Of a DNA stretch of 64,000 bases, positions 48,635 through 56,887 are shown one piece after another. The stretch's first letter is position 1. Each line of letters opens with the position of its first letter. Location: contig CAYGJL010000006.1 in NCBI GenBank assembly GCA_964350145.1, positions 1-64,000 of the forward strand, given 5' to 3'. The DNA comes from JACDCY01 sp964350145. GTDB taxonomy: Bacteria > Gemmatimonadota > Gemmatimonadetes > Gemmatimonadales > Gemmatimonadaceae. A program made the position numbers and the translations under genes. Below the pieces are notes generated by a model. That model worked only from the letters and a program-made list of their open reading frames with translations, did not search any database and had not been told where the DNA came from.

Positions 48635-51600
48635 GTGAAATATACGGGTGGGCTGTTCGCGCTCATCGCGGGTGTCTCGCTCGCGGCCGCGGGCGAAATC
48701 ACCGTGTCCTCCGACACACCGGGCCGGTGGGTTGTTCCAGACACGGTCCCGCCGGTCCCGCGCGACACGATTCCGCCCCGCGACACGATTCCTCCGCCCC
48801 GGGACACGCTCCGTCCGGTCCCGCGCGACACGGTCCCGCCCGTCGGCGTCCGGCTGAGGCTCGGCCCCGATTCACTGCCATTCAGGCTGCCCACGGTCCG
48901 CGCCTTGAGCGAGCGCGAGTCGTTCCGGCTCGCGCAGGAGCAGATCGCAGCGGCGCGCGCGACGGCGTTTCAGCAGAATGTGCGCAGCATCATCGAGTCC
49001 ACCTGGGGCCAGGTGCAGGCGCGCACGTTCGCCACGCAGGCCCGCGGCGCGCGGTTCCCCGACGAGCTTCCCCCCAAGCCGCCGTCAGGCGTAGCGGAAA
49101 GAGCGGCCACGCTGCTTGGCGATTACACCGATCTCACCGTGCATCTCGACGGCCGCGTCGAGTTCCGCGCCGAGCGCGCGGTCAACGAGCGCTGCTCGGC
49201 CGTGGGCGGTTTCGATCCGGTCATCGGCTGTCGCACCGGGTTCGAACCGCTGTTCGATTTCCAGGCGTCGCTGCGCTCGGGTGGCGTCGTGGCGAACCGT
49301 ATTCACGTGAACGTGGACTACGACTCGCAGCGCGAGTTCGACGCGTCCAACAACATCTCGATCTACTACCAGGGCAGGGAGAAGGACCTGCTCGAGCGCT
49401 TCGAGATCGGCAACGTGACATTCCAGCCGCCGCAGTCGCGGTTTATCACCGCGGGAATCCCGAGCAACAACACCGGATTGCAGGCCGTCACGCGGCTGGG
49501 TCCGATGCGGCTCAAGACGATCATGGCGCAGCAGAAGGGCAATATCGTGGGCGACCGCGTCTTCACGGTGGGCGACCGCACGCTGCAGGAAGTCGACCGG
49601 AGCATCGAGGATTACCAGTTCGAGCCGAGGCGGTTCTTCTTCACCGTAGATCCGCGTCTCATTCGCGGCTATCCCAACGTCGACATTCTCGATTCCCGCG
49701 CGCTCGCCATCGCCGCGGCGGCGCTGCCCGACACGCTCCGCCCGACCCGCCTCTTCGTGTACCGCCTGCTCATCGGCGCCCAGCCCGCAACGCCCAGCGG
49801 GCCGCAGTTCCGTCTGCTCGGCGACCCGCGCTCCCGTCGCGGCCCGGTGTACGAGTACCTGCGCGAGGGGATCGACTACTACGCCGACCCTTCGCTGCTC
49901 TGGATTTCACTCGTGCGGCCGCTGTCCATTGACCGGGAGCGGCTCGTAGTCGCGTACCGCGTGCGCGTCGGCGGCCGCGACACCACGCACGTCACGACCG
50001 GCGGCACTCCCGACCTCGAGTTCGTCCCGGAGCGCGAGCAGCTCGCCAACCTGCTCTGGGATCCGCAGGTCGCGCCCGGCGATCCGGCGTTCACCCGCGA
50101 GATCCGGAGCGTGTATCGCGTCGGCGGCGCGGGAATCGTGCGGCCGTCGGTGAGCGTGAAGATCGTCACCAGCGCGGGTACGGACCACGAGAAGCCTTTC
50201 GCCGGAGGGGCGCAGACGTATCTCGAGGCGTTCGGGCTGGCCCAGGAAACCAATAGCTCGACCTTCGATTTCGAGAACCGGCTGTGGCCGCGGCCGTCGG
50301 ATCCCAACCTGCAGGTAGGATTCTCGACGACGTCGACGCGAATGATCAACGACCAGTTCCTGGTCTTTCCATCCGCGCGGCCGTTCGCCGGCGACGGACT
50401 CGCGACCGGCGGCAATCCCTCCAATGACGCCATCTATTCCGCGCCGTCCGAGCACTTGAACACCGCCCAGCGGCCGCGCGCGCTGTACCATTTGAGAATA
50501 CGGTACCAGGCCGAAGGTGGCGGCGACGCCGGCGGGCTGATGCTGGGCTCGGTGCAGCTCCGCCCGAGCTCCGAGCGGCTGTACGTGGACGGTATTCTGC
50601 TGACGCGCGGAGCGGACTACACCGTGGATTACGATCTCGGCCGCGTGACGTTCGCGCGGCCCGACACGCTGTTCCCCCGGCCGCGGCAGGTGAGCGTGCG
50701 ATATGAGGAGAACCCGCTGTTCGCCGACACGCCGACGTCCATTACCGGAGCGGCCGCGGAATTTCTCATGGAGCGCGGCCAGATCAGCTTCACCGCGATC
50801 TCGCAGTCCCAGAAAACGACGTTCAACCGGCCCCCGCTCGGCTTCGAGCCGGCCGCTTCGCTGATGGCGGGAGTGAGCGGACTGTTCGACTTCGAAGCGG
50901 ACCCGCTCACGCGGCTCGTGTCGCGGCTGCCGTACGGCCGCACGTCGGTGCCATCGCGCATCAGCGTGTCGGGTGAGCTGGCCATGAGCCGACCGCGCCC
51001 GAACTCGGCGGGGCAGGCGTTCATCGAGTCGTTCGAAGGTGAAGGAGGTATTCAGGTGCCGCTCACCGACGGCACCTGGTACTACAGCAGTCAGCCCGCG
51101 CTCGGTACGGCGCTCGCCCTCAGGGCCGGGAGCGACGCGCTGTCGGTGGATCGCGCCGCGACGATGGCGTGGCAGAGCAACGGCCTCGACGTGAGCGGAC
51201 GTCCCGTGCAGTACACGATCAGGCAGATCGATCCGCAAACCGAGCTGTTCGGCAGCGGCGTCGCCGGGCCGGAAACACTGCTCTGGATGACGCTGTACCC
51301 GCTGTCTGTCGGAGGGCTGTACAACCCCGTGAAGCGCGAGTTTCAGTGGAGCATGATTCCGGCGGTCTCCGGCCGGAGATGGCGCTCGATCAGGACCGTA
51401 CTCGGCCCATCCGGCGTGGACCTCTCGCGCGTCGAGAACCTCGAGTTCTGGGCCCAGATCGATACGTCCCCCGAAGGGAGAGCGCGCAATCCTATGCTCG
51501 TGTTCGACTTCGGCGACGTCTCGGAGAACACGCTGGTGTTCACGCCGGACACTCTACGGATCGTCGGCGCCCCGACGGCCGTGTCCGACAGCGTGTATTC

Positions 51601-54600
51601 CGGCCGCGCGATCCGCGGTCTCGACAGTCTGGACAGCGAGCGCGACCCATTCTCCCGCGCGTTCAACGTCACGACCGACGACATCGGGCTTCCGGGAGAC
51701 AGGGTGGAGAGGCTGACGCTGATCTCGGGATCGGCGGGCGACGGCGTGACGCTCGATGCGCATTCGCTGTGCGCCGGCGGGACGAGGTTCTCGCAGCTGC
51801 TCGGCGACTCGCGGGCGAACTGCACCGTCGCCAACAACCGGATGGATGAGGAAGACATAGACTTCGACAACGTGTTGAATCTCACCGCCACTGAGCGCGG
51901 GCAGGAGCGGTGGCGCCGATACGTGGTCGATCTGTCGAACCCGGAGTCGTACGACCGCGTGGGAAGGTGCGCGCCCGCGCCGCAAACGTTCATTGCCGGC
52001 GGCGGACAGCCGGTCTGCTGGGTGCTGGTGCGCGTGCCGTTCCGCTCACCCGATGATTCGCTGGGCGAGGCGCTGCTCCGCCGCGTGAGGGCGCTGCGCA
52101 TCACCATGATCTCCGGCGTCGGCACGGCGGACGACGCGTTCGTCCGCGTGCCTCTCGCCCGACTGCGGTTGACGGGCGCGCCCTGGCTCAAGCGCGACGA
52201 CAAGCCGCTGATCGGAATTGGAGGAGAGCGGCGGGCGACGGGCGGCTACGTGATCGCCGGCGTGATCGGCACACAGGACAGGAACCGCACCGGCGGGATC
52301 GATTACGAATCGCCCCCGGGCGTGATTGACGAGCCTGACACCAAGACCGTCGCGCACTTGTCCGGACGGGTGCAGATCAACGAGCGATCGCTGCGGCTCA
52401 CCGCCGGCGGGCTCGAGCGGTATCACCGCGCCGAGGCGTATTACCGCTTCCCGGAAGGGCAGAAGAATTTCATGGGATACAAGCAACTCCGCATGTGGGC
52501 CCGCGGGATCAACGGCGGCTGGGGATCTGACGGGGAGCTGCACTTCTTCATCAAGATCGGCCGCGATCCGAACAACTTTTACATGTATCGCGCGCCGCTC
52601 AACGGCGGCACCACGCGCGCGGCGTGGCTGCCGGAGATTCGCGTGGACTTCCAGAAGTTCTTCGCGCTCCGGGCGCAGATTCAGAACGCGTTTCTCTCCG
52701 GGTCCAGGGCGAACACGTGTACCGGGCTTGACTCCGTGCTCATAGCGAACACTCCGGCGTCCATCGGCGTGTCGTCCTCCGGCCGGTACGCCGCGTGCGC
52801 CGACGGCTACATCGCGTACACGATCGCGCCGGGATCGAGCGCGCCGAACCTCGCCTCGGTGCAGGAGCTGGCCGTCGGAATGGTGCGCGTGACTGAGGGT
52901 GGCGGCGGCCAGCCGATCGCTCCCGGCGACACGCTCGAGCTGTGGGTGAACGACATCCGGCTAGCGGACGTGGTAGACGAGATGGGCCTCGCCGGCCAAT
53001 TCGCCGCGTCGATCATCGCCAGCGACTTCGGCGATCTTCGCCTGAGCTTCAGCCGCCGGGACGCGCATTTTCGGCAGCTCGCGGAGCAGCCGGAGTTTCT
53101 CGCGGACAACGCCGTGGACATCAGCGCTGCGTTCCGGCTCGAGAAGCTCCTGCCACGGTCGCTCGGCCTGTCGATCCCGGTCACGCTGAGCTACACCTCG
53201 GCGGCGGCAGGCCCGCTGTTCCTATCGCAGTCCGACATCCAGGCGGATGCGGTGGACGGGCTGCGCTCCCCTCGGTCGGCCGCGGCGTCGTACACCGTGA
53301 GCGTCCGGCGCATCGTGCCGCTCGAGGGCCACGTCCTGGCGCCGCTGCTGAACAATCTCGTGCTCAACAGCAGCTATACGTCCGCGACCGCCCGCAGCGA
53401 GTTCCAGGAAGGCGGCGCCCGCAACTTCATGCTCGGCGCCGAGTTCAACCTGACGCGCGCGCTGCTGCCGGAGGTCTCGCGCTGGTCTCCGGTGGAGCTG
53501 TACCTCTCGAGCGTGTACCGCAAAGGGAGCGACGAGCGATTCTCGTTCTTCCGGCCGGCTTCCACCCCGGGCGAGCAACCAGCGCCGGTGAGCGGACTGT
53601 CGCGCACCTGGCGAAACGGCGCGGTACTCGCCTTCAAGCCGCTGGAGACGCTGCGTGCGCGCTTCGATCTCAGCTCGGTGCGGGATCTGCGCGGCTACGA
53701 CCCCGCCACGCCGTTGGGAATCATCGCCGAATCGGAGGAGCAGTCGATAGCGGGCGTGGACGCGGGCCTGGAGCGCGAGCGCGCGATCGAGAGCTCGATC
53801 AACTTCGCGCCGTCGCTGCGCCCGTGGATCAAGCCGCGGCTCGATTTCGCCAGTACGTACCACATGATCCGCGACCCCAACACGCTGTTCTACACGAACC
53901 GGCTGCTGCCCGACGGGAGCGAGCGGGAATCACGCCTGCCGCGGCGGCTCGCGAACTCACAGGTGTTGCACGGTGCGGTGTCGCTGGATCTGCCGGGCGC
54001 GCTCGCGTTCCTCGGTGATTCCACGCTGTGGCTGCGGCGCGCTCTGCGCGGACTGCGACCGCTCGAGATCACCCTCGATCGGAATGTGGTCTCGGTGTTC
54101 GAGGGCACGGCGATCGATCCGCCGCTCTCCTATCAGTTGGCGCTCGGTGGCGCCGGACGATTCCTGAACGTGAAGGGAAGCCAGGCCACCAGCGCGGCGG
54201 TCACGAACCACGTCTCGATCGGCAACAGCTGGCAGCTCCCGCTCGGCGCCCGACTCACGAGCCGGTACCGGCAGCACACGATGCGACACTGGATCCGGCG
54301 ACTGGAGGGCGGCGCGACGACCACCGACGGGACCCAGGTCGTATTTCCCGACGTCGGCATACAATGGAACGGCAGGCCGCGTGGGCTGTCGTGGCTGTGG
54401 TCAAACGTCGGCTTCAGCGCCCGCGCGCAGGAGACCGACCAGCGGTTCGGCACTCCCGATCCGGAATCGGAAGGAGCCGATGACCGCAGCAGCAGCCGCT
54501 TCCGGAGTTACCCGGTCAATCTGTCGCTGGTCTGGGCGCTGGTGCCGGGGCTGACCACGAGCGGCGGGTTCAGCCGCGTACGCCGCGCTGAATTCAAGCC

Positions 54601-54955
54601 GGGCGTCAACAGCCGGTCGCGCAACACCGACTACAACATGGACGTCGGGATGCCGTTCCGCTTTCCCGCAGGGGAGGGCAAGCACCGCGACGTGCGCACG
54701 CGGTTCAGCTACCAGAGCGGACAGGGATCCAGCTTCGTGATCAACCCGTTGGCGCTGAACAACACCAGCCGCCTGTTCGAGAGCGGCAGGCGCGCCGTCA
54801 CTCTTAGCGCGGACACGGACGTCGGCGAGAACCTGGCTTCCAGTTTCCTGATCTCGCGCGTGGCGAGCTTTGACCGCAACTTCAACCGCGAGATCACGCA
54901 GACCGTGCTGAGCGCGGTGCTGCATCTGCAATTCTTCGGGGGAGAGATGAGGTGA
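48635..54955 (+). CDS. sprA: SprA/Sov-type giant outer-membrane secretion protein (T9SS translocon-like)
   Basis: This protein is about 2106 aa, close to Bacteroidota SprA. GTG 48635 gives a Sec signal (KYTGGLFALIAGVSLAAAG), then a Pro-rich PRDT linker. Signature stretches fit SprA: NVDYDSQREFDASNNISIYY (residue ~228), VENLEFWAQID with DFGDVSENTL (~935), INERSLRLTAGGL, GRDPNNFYMYRAPL and LWVNDIRLADV (~1436), and a long Tyr/Phe/Ser-rich barrel to the C-terminus. In Flavobacterium SprA forms the 36-strand type IX secretion pore. Other T9SS parts are not in the window. It is coupled to a cyclase-like lipoprotein (GTGA). This assignment is from motif recall, not a search. Confidence 0.88.
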   Translation: MKYTGGLFALIAGVSLAAAGEITVSSDTPGRWVVPDTVPPVPRDTIPPRDTIPPPRDTLRPVPRDTVPPVGVRLRLGPDSLPFRLPTVRALSERESFRLAQEQIAAARATAFQQNVRSIIESTWGQVQARTFATQARGARFPDELPPKPPSGVAERAATLLGDYTDLTVHLDGRVEFRAERAVNERCSAVGGFDPVIGCRTGFEPLFDFQASLRSGGVVANRIHVNVDYDSQREFDASNNISIYYQGREKDLLERFEIGNVTFQPPQSRFITAGIPSNNTGLQAVTRLGPMRLKTIMAQQKGNIVGDRVFTVGDRTLQEVDRSIEDYQFEPRRFFFTVDPRLIRGYPNVDILDSRALAIAAAALPDTLRPTRLFVYRLLIGAQPATPSGPQFRLLGDPRSRRGPVYEYLREGIDYYADPSLLWISLVRPLSIDRERLVVAYRVRVGGRDTTHVTTGGTPDLEFVPEREQLANLLWDPQVAPGDPAFTREIRSVYRVGGAGIVRPSVSVKIVTSAGTDHEKPFAGGAQTYLEAFGLAQETNSSTFDFENRLWPRPSDPNLQVGFSTTSTRMINDQFLVFPSARPFAGDGLATGGNPSNDAIYSAPSEHLNTAQRPRALYHLRIRYQAEGGGDAGGLMLGSVQLRPSSERLYVDGILLTRGADYTVDYDLGRVTFARPDTLFPRPRQVSVRYEENPLFADTPTSITGAAAEFLMERGQISFTAISQSQKTTFNRPPLGFEPAASLMAGVSGLFDFEADPLTRLVSRLPYGRTSVPSRISVSGELAMSRPRPNSAGQAFIESFEGEGGIQVPLTDGTWYYSSQPALGTALALRAGSDALSVDRAATMAWQSNGLDVSGRPVQYTIRQIDPQTELFGSGVAGPETLLWMTLYPLSVGGLYNPVKREFQWSMIPAVSGRRWRSIRTVLGPSGVDLSRVENLEFWAQIDTSPEGRARNPMLVFDFGDVSENTLVFTPDTLRIVGAPTAVSDSVYSGRAIRGLDSLDSERDPFSRAFNVTTDDIGLPGDRVERLTLISGSAGDGVTLDAHSLCAGGTRFSQLLGDSRANCTVANNRMDEEDIDFDNVLNLTATERGQERWRRYVVDLSNPESYDRVGRCAPAPQTFIAGGGQPVCWVLVRVPFRSPDDSLGEALLRRVRALRITMISGVGTADDAFVRVPLARLRLTGAPWLKRDDKPLIGIGGERRATGGYVIAGVIGTQDRNRTGGIDYESPPGVIDEPDTKTVAHLSGRVQINERSLRLTAGGLERYHRAEAYYRFPEGQKNFMGYKQLRMWARGINGGWGSDGELHFFIKIGRDPNNFYMYRAPLNGGTTRAAWLPEIRVDFQKFFALRAQIQNAFLSGSRANTCTGLDSVLIANTPASIGVSSSGRYAACADGYIAYTIAPGSSAPNLASVQELAVGMVRVTEGGGGQPIAPGDTLELWVNDIRLADVVDEMGLAGQFAASIIASDFGDLRLSFSRRDAHFRQLAEQPEFLADNAVDISAAFRLEKLLPRSLGLSIPVTLSYTSAAAGPLFLSQSDIQADAVDGLRSPRSAAASYTVSVRRIVPLEGHVLAPLLNNLVLNSSYTSATARSEFQEGGARNFMLGAEFNLTRALLPEVSRWSPVELYLSSVYRKGSDERFSFFRPASTPGEQPAPVSGLSRTWRNGAVLAFKPLETLRARFDLSSVRDLRGYDPATPLGIIAESEEQSIAGVDAGLERERAIESSINFAPSLRPWIKPRLDFASTYHMIRDPNTLFYTNRLLPDGSERESRLPRRLANSQVLHGAVSLDLPGALAFLGDSTLWLRRALRGLRPLEITLDRNVVSVFEGTAIDPPLSYQLALGGAGRFLNVKGSQATSAAVTNHVSIGNSWQLPLGARLTSRYRQHTMRHWIRRLEGGATTTDGTQVVFPDVGIQWNGRPRGLSWLWSNVGFSARAQETDQRFGTPDPESEGADDRSSSRFRSYPVNLSLVWALVPGLTTSGGFSRVRRAEFKPGVNSRSRNTDYNMDVGMPFRFPAGEGKHRDVRTRFSYQSGQGSSFVINPLALNNTSRLFESGRRAVTLSADTDVGENLASSFLISRVASFDRNFNREITQTVLSAVLHLQFFGGEMR
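48729..48846 (+). repeat. Pro/Arg/Asp/Thr-rich tandem repeat within sprA
   Basis: The DNA repeats units near CCGCGCGACACG and CCGCCCCGCGACACGATTCC, encoding PRDT(I/V/L)PP four to five times. It makes a flexible linker after the signal peptide. It is prone to slippage, and its copy number could vary between strains. Confidence 0.7.
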
Positions 54956-55860
54956 CATACTGGCCCGCTCTGGTGCTCGCGTGCTCGCTGCTCGCGTGCG
55001 ACAAGGAAGCGTTGCGTCCGCCGACCGGGTTCAGCGGCGAGTCGGCTATGCGCCACGCCACGACGCTGATGTCGTTCGGCCCGCGTGTCCCCGGCACCGA
55101 CGGCTGGCGCCAATCGAGTGAGTGGATAGTGGAGCGCATGCGCGAGTCCGCCGACACGGTGTTCACTCAGGAGTGGACGCATACGCTGGCGACCGGCGCG
55201 ACGATCCCGCAGCGCAACATCATCGCGCGGTTCCGGTCGGACGCGGCGGAGCGCGTGCTGTACGTCACGCACTGGGACACGCGGCCGCGGTCCGACCGCG
55301 CGGGCACGGCGACGGAGCGCGAGCTGCCTGTTCCAGGCGCCAACGACAACGCCTCGGGCGTGGGTCTGCTGATCGCGCTCGGCGAGCTCCTCAAGTCCAC
55401 GCCTCCCGCCGTGGGGGTGGACTTCCTGTTTGTGGACGGCGAGGACTGGGGCAACTTCGACAGCATGACGGACGTGCTGATCGGGTCCAGCTACTTCGCG
55501 CGCAACATTCCGTGGCCCGGCTACCGGCCGCTGTTCGGCGTGGTGTGGGACATGATCGGCGACCGCGATCTCCAGATCTACCAGGAGATCCATTCCGTGC
55601 GGCAGGCGCCGGAGGTCGTGCAGCGAGTATGGTCCGTGGCCGCGGAGCTGGGCTACGCCAGCGTGTTCATTCCGGAGCAGAAGACACCGATAACGGATGA
55701 TCACTTGCCTCTGCTGCGCGCGGGGCTGCGCGTGATCAGCGTTATCGACATCGACTATCCGTACCACCACAAGCCGAGTGATACGATCGACAAGATCTCG
55801 GCGGAGTCGCTGCAAAAAGTCGGCGACGTCGCGGCGACGCTGGTACTCCCGCCGAGGTAG
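54952..55860 (+). CDS. glutaminyl-cyclase-like M28 lipoprotein
   Basis: This 302-aa protein starts at GTG 54952 overlapping the sprA stop (GTGA). The lipoprotein signal ends SLLAC. The M28/QC fold is clear: YVTHWDTRP, GANDNASGVGLL, VDGEDWG, YHHKPSDTIDK and LRAGLRVISVIDIDYPYH. VDGEDWG fits QC-like members that cyclise N-terminal Gln to pyroglutamate, and Bacteroidota T9SS clients often carry pyroGlu, so its place beside SprA suggests processing of secreted proteins. An aminopeptidase activity is the alternative. Functional linkage is inferred. Confidence 0.85.
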   Translation: MTYWPALVLACSLLACDKEALRPPTGFSGESAMRHATTLMSFGPRVPGTDGWRQSSEWIVERMRESADTVFTQEWTHTLATGATIPQRNIIARFRSDAAERVLYVTHWDTRPRSDRAGTATERELPVPGANDNASGVGLLIALGELLKSTPPAVGVDFLFVDGEDWGNFDSMTDVLIGSSYFARNIPWPGYRPLFGVVWDMIGDRDLQIYQEIHSVRQAPEVVQRVWSVAAELGYASVFIPEQKTPITDDHLPLLRAGLRVISVIDIDYPYHHKPSDTIDKISAESLQKVGDVAATLVLPPR

Positions 55861-55864
55861 GCGG

Positions 55865-56216
55865 CCTACAGGAATTCGAACAGGGGATCCTAGCTGTTAG
55901 CAGTGAGTGAACAATCAGTTGCGAGCAGGAAGTACCCGCGGGACCGGCTCGTTCCCGGCTGGAGGATCGTTGAGCAGGATTCTCCATTCGCGAGCCGGAA
56001 ATCGTGCAGTTTTGAGTAAAGTGGAGTGACCCCATGCACTAGCGACGAGGTCCAAACTTTACTCACCACTGCGCCAGTCGAGCCGCGCCTGAGGCCAGCT
56101 TGGGGCGCTGCAATGTCCGGCGAGAGGATGAAAGTCCCGCCGGTACTACCTGCTCACGACTGATTCGTCGACTCACCGCTAAAAGCTAGGATCCCCCACA
56201 AGAATTCTTGTGGCCG
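55865..56216. repeat. palindromic (MITE-like) intergenic element, copy 2
   Basis: The core 55883-56197 starts GGGGATCCTAGCTGTTAGCA and ends in the reverse complement of GGGGGATCCTAGCTTTTAGC; the arms continue for about 60 bp and extend outward over ACAGGAATTC/GAATTCTTGT. A nested pair, GAGTAAAGT (56014-56022) and ACTTTACTC (56056-56064), is exact. It shares both ends and the AGCAGGAAGTACCCGCGGG block with the copy at 22.9 kb. It fills most of the 449-bp gap; the rest (56217-56309) shows nothing clear. Confidence 0.82.
56196..56213. repeat. 18-bp perfect palindrome
   Basis: CCACAAGAA at 56196-56204 is followed directly by its reverse complement TTCTTGTGG (56205-56213). It lies at the right edge of the palindromic element, where its own terminal repeat extends. 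It could be part of the element or an operator; position favours the former. Confidence 0.6.
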
Positions 56217-56309
56217 GCTTCGCGCACCTCCGCCGCCTCCGCACGGAAACAGTCTCGAGAACAATGAACCGGTAACGCCAAACCTTGCCGGGCCACCTAA
56301 TGGTTTGTC

Positions 56310-56816
56310 GTGGCCACCCCCGCCGAGCGAAAAGCCCTGCTGTTTCTTGCCGCCGTCGTGTCGCTCGGCGCCGGAGTTCGCGCCGTTCGCGCGGTCGCGC
56401 GGGACGCCGCACCCGATCCGAAGGCTGCCGCGGCGCTGAACGATCAGGTCCGCCGAGTCGATTCTGCTCGCGCCGCCTTAAAAGCCGGGACGAGAGGCAA
56501 GGCATCCCGGAAGAAGTCGAGCGCGGCGATCGGGCTGGTGGACATGGATACGTCGTCAGCGGAGCTCATCGAAACGCTCAACGGGATCGGTCCCGCGCTG
56601 GCCCTGCGGATCGTGGCCGACCGGGATTCGTCCGGACCATTCGGCTCGCTGGATGGCCTGCGGCGGGTCAAGGGCATCGGACCGGCACTGTCCGCCAAGC
56701 TGGCTCCGCAGGTGACGTTTTCCCGGCTCCCGCGTCCTCAGAATGCGGTCGTCGCCCCGCGCCCCGTGCGGCGAGAGGCCCCCAAGCAAGCCCGGCGCGC
56801 CCGCGATTTTCCTTGA
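56310..56816 (+). CDS. ComEA-like helix-hairpin-helix protein
   Basis: This 168-aa protein (GTG 56310) has an N-terminal hydrophobic helix (LLFLAAVVSLGAGV), a charged linker and a tandem HhH domain (residues ~77-140): DMDTSSAELIETLNGIGPALALRI, then GSLDGLRRVKGIGPALSAKL. This is the ComEA DNA-binding module, normally used in periplasmic DNA uptake with type IV pili. The pilB-pilT-pilC genes start 72 bp downstream, supporting a competence or pilus role. The C-terminal tail is Pro/Arg-rich. Confidence 0.85.
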   Translation: MATPAERKALLFLAAVVSLGAGVRAVRAVARDAAPDPKAAAALNDQVRRVDSARAALKAGTRGKASRKKSSAAIGLVDMDTSSAELIETLNGIGPALALRIVADRDSSGPFGSLDGLRRVKGIGPALSAKLAPQVTFSRLPRPQNAVVAPRPVRREAPKQARRARDFP

Positions 56817-56887
56817 CACGTTTTCCGCAGGCAACGACCTTCCGCAGCCGGCGCGTTTCCGCGCGGCTGTCCTTCTCAAGAGCGCAC

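Noticed and set aside
48628..48894. Antisense Thr/Gly-rich frame opposite the sprA linker
   Set aside because: It is the complement of the PRDT repeat and has no independent support.
56285..56887. N-terminal extension of pilB
   Set aside because: It overlaps the ComEA-like gene in another frame and is Arg-rich; the MshEN domain starts just after ATG 56888.
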